Assembly: GCA_903929065.1 (NCBI GenBank)
Contig: CAIYTJ010000091.1
Location: 1-14,460, forward strand
Direction of reading: 5' to 3'
DNA: 14,460 nt
From: an uncultured Bacteroidales bacterium
GTDB lineage: Bacteria > Bacteroidota > Bacteroidia > Bacteroidales > Paludibacteraceae
The notes under the pieces: model-generated
Told to the model about the DNA's origin: nothing
Database searches by the model: none
Seen by the model: the letters and a program-made list of their open reading frames with translations, nothing else
In this document: piece after piece, positions 14,031 through 14,460 of the stretch
How the letters are laid out: every line of letters begins with the position of its first letter
How positions within the stretch are numbered: position 1 is the first letter of the stretch
Made by a program: the position numbers and the translations under genes

Positions 14031-14460
14031 ATGAAGGACATTGTGATATTATATTCGGGTGGAATGGACAGTTCGGTGGCAATTTATAAATATGCTGAAA
14101 GAATCCGGCTTGCTCTGACCTTTAATTATGGGTCAAAACATAATCTGCGTGAAATTGAATATGCCAATAAAAATTGTGAAGCACTGGGTATTGATCATCA
14201 TGTGATTGATCTCGATATGAATAAAATGGGATTTGTTTCGGATTTATTACAATCTGGCGGTGAAATTCCTAACGGGCATTACGAAGATCAAAACATGATT
14301 AAAACGGTCGTTCCTTTTCGGAATGGAATCATGTTGAGTATAGCTGCCGGAATTGCTGAAAGCATTGGTTGTGATAAACTTATGATTTCAAATCATGCCG
14401 GCGACCATGCTATTTATCCGGATTGTCGGGAGGAATTTATCCAAACCATGAGTAAAGCAA
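14031..14460 (+). CDS. queC: 7-Cyano-7-deazaguanine synthase QueC (3' end cut by window edge)
   Basis: Cytoplasmic ATP-dependent enzyme converting 7-carboxy-7-deazaguanine to preQ0, on the route to queuosine in tRNA. Translated by hand from ATG 14031, 143 residues are visible and the frame is open to the window end; the family is usually about 220-230 aa. The PP-loop ATP-pyrophosphatase motif YSGGMDSS is at residues 8-15. Later motifs are TFNYGSKH (about 29-36), VVPFRNGIMLSIAAGIAES (about 92-110) and HAGDHAIYPDCREEF (about 121-135), all in QueC order. The C-terminal zinc-binding cysteines would lie beyond the edge. It is divergent from aguA with 114 bp between the starts. Confidence 0.93.
   Translation, partial: MKDIVILYSGGMDSSVAIYKYAERIRLALTFNYGSKHNLREIEYANKNCEALGIDHHVIDLDMNKMGFVSDLLQSGGEIPNGHYEDQNMIKTVVPFRNGIMLSIAAGIAESIGCDKLMISNHAGDHAIYPDCREEFIQTMSKA

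Overview
The window looks like chromosomal DNA of a member of the Bacteroidota, probably an anaerobe or facultative organism of the Bacteroidales/Marinilabiliales type. The evidence is the set of protein families (menaquinone operon with an in-cluster MenI, agmatine deiminase plus N-carbamoylputrescine amidase, C69 dipeptidase), moderate GC (about 40% in the coding lines I counted), almost no Shine-Dalgarno sequences, and four intergenic matches to the Bacteroidota -7 promoter element TAnnTTTG. The genus cannot be decided from this sequence.

Region 1 (1-6903, minus strand) is a menaquinone (vitamin K2) operon. In transcription order it holds menI (DHNA-CoA thioesterase), menF (isochorismate synthase), a 78-aa two-helix membrane protein with two CxxC motifs, menD, a 61-bp palindromic repeat, menB, menA, a 166-aa secreted protein of unknown function, and menC, which runs off the left edge with only its extreme C-terminus missing. 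Together they cover chorismate to isochorismate (MenF), SEPHCHC (MenD), o-succinylbenzoate (MenC), DHNA-CoA (MenB), DHNA (MenI) and demethylmenaquinone (MenA). MenH and MenE are not in the window; MenE may lie just beyond the left edge. Two low-GC genes of unknown function interrupt the pathway genes, and the small one is tied to both neighbours by ATGA stop/start overlaps.

Region 2 (6904-7265) is an AT-rich divergent promoter region with one candidate -7 element for each direction and two short dyads.

Region 3 (7266-11255, plus strand) is a probable operon of a GT4 glycosyltransferase, an overlapping UPF0104/LPG-synthase-TM-type membrane protein and an exported C69 (U34) dipeptidase. It closes with a strong 16-bp stem terminator. 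A glycolipid or cell-envelope role is inferred for the first two genes.

Region 4 (11256-14460) holds a plus-strand NAD(P)-binding SDR-type protein. Its stop is one base from the stop of the convergent aguA-aguB pair, which makes putrescine from agmatine. Divergent from aguA is the start of queC (7-deazaguanine biosynthesis), cut by the right edge.

Most of the window is core metabolism. The parts I cannot explain from known families are the CxxC membrane protein between menF and menD, the AT-rich secreted protein between menA and menC, and the palindromic repeat lying where E. coli has menH.
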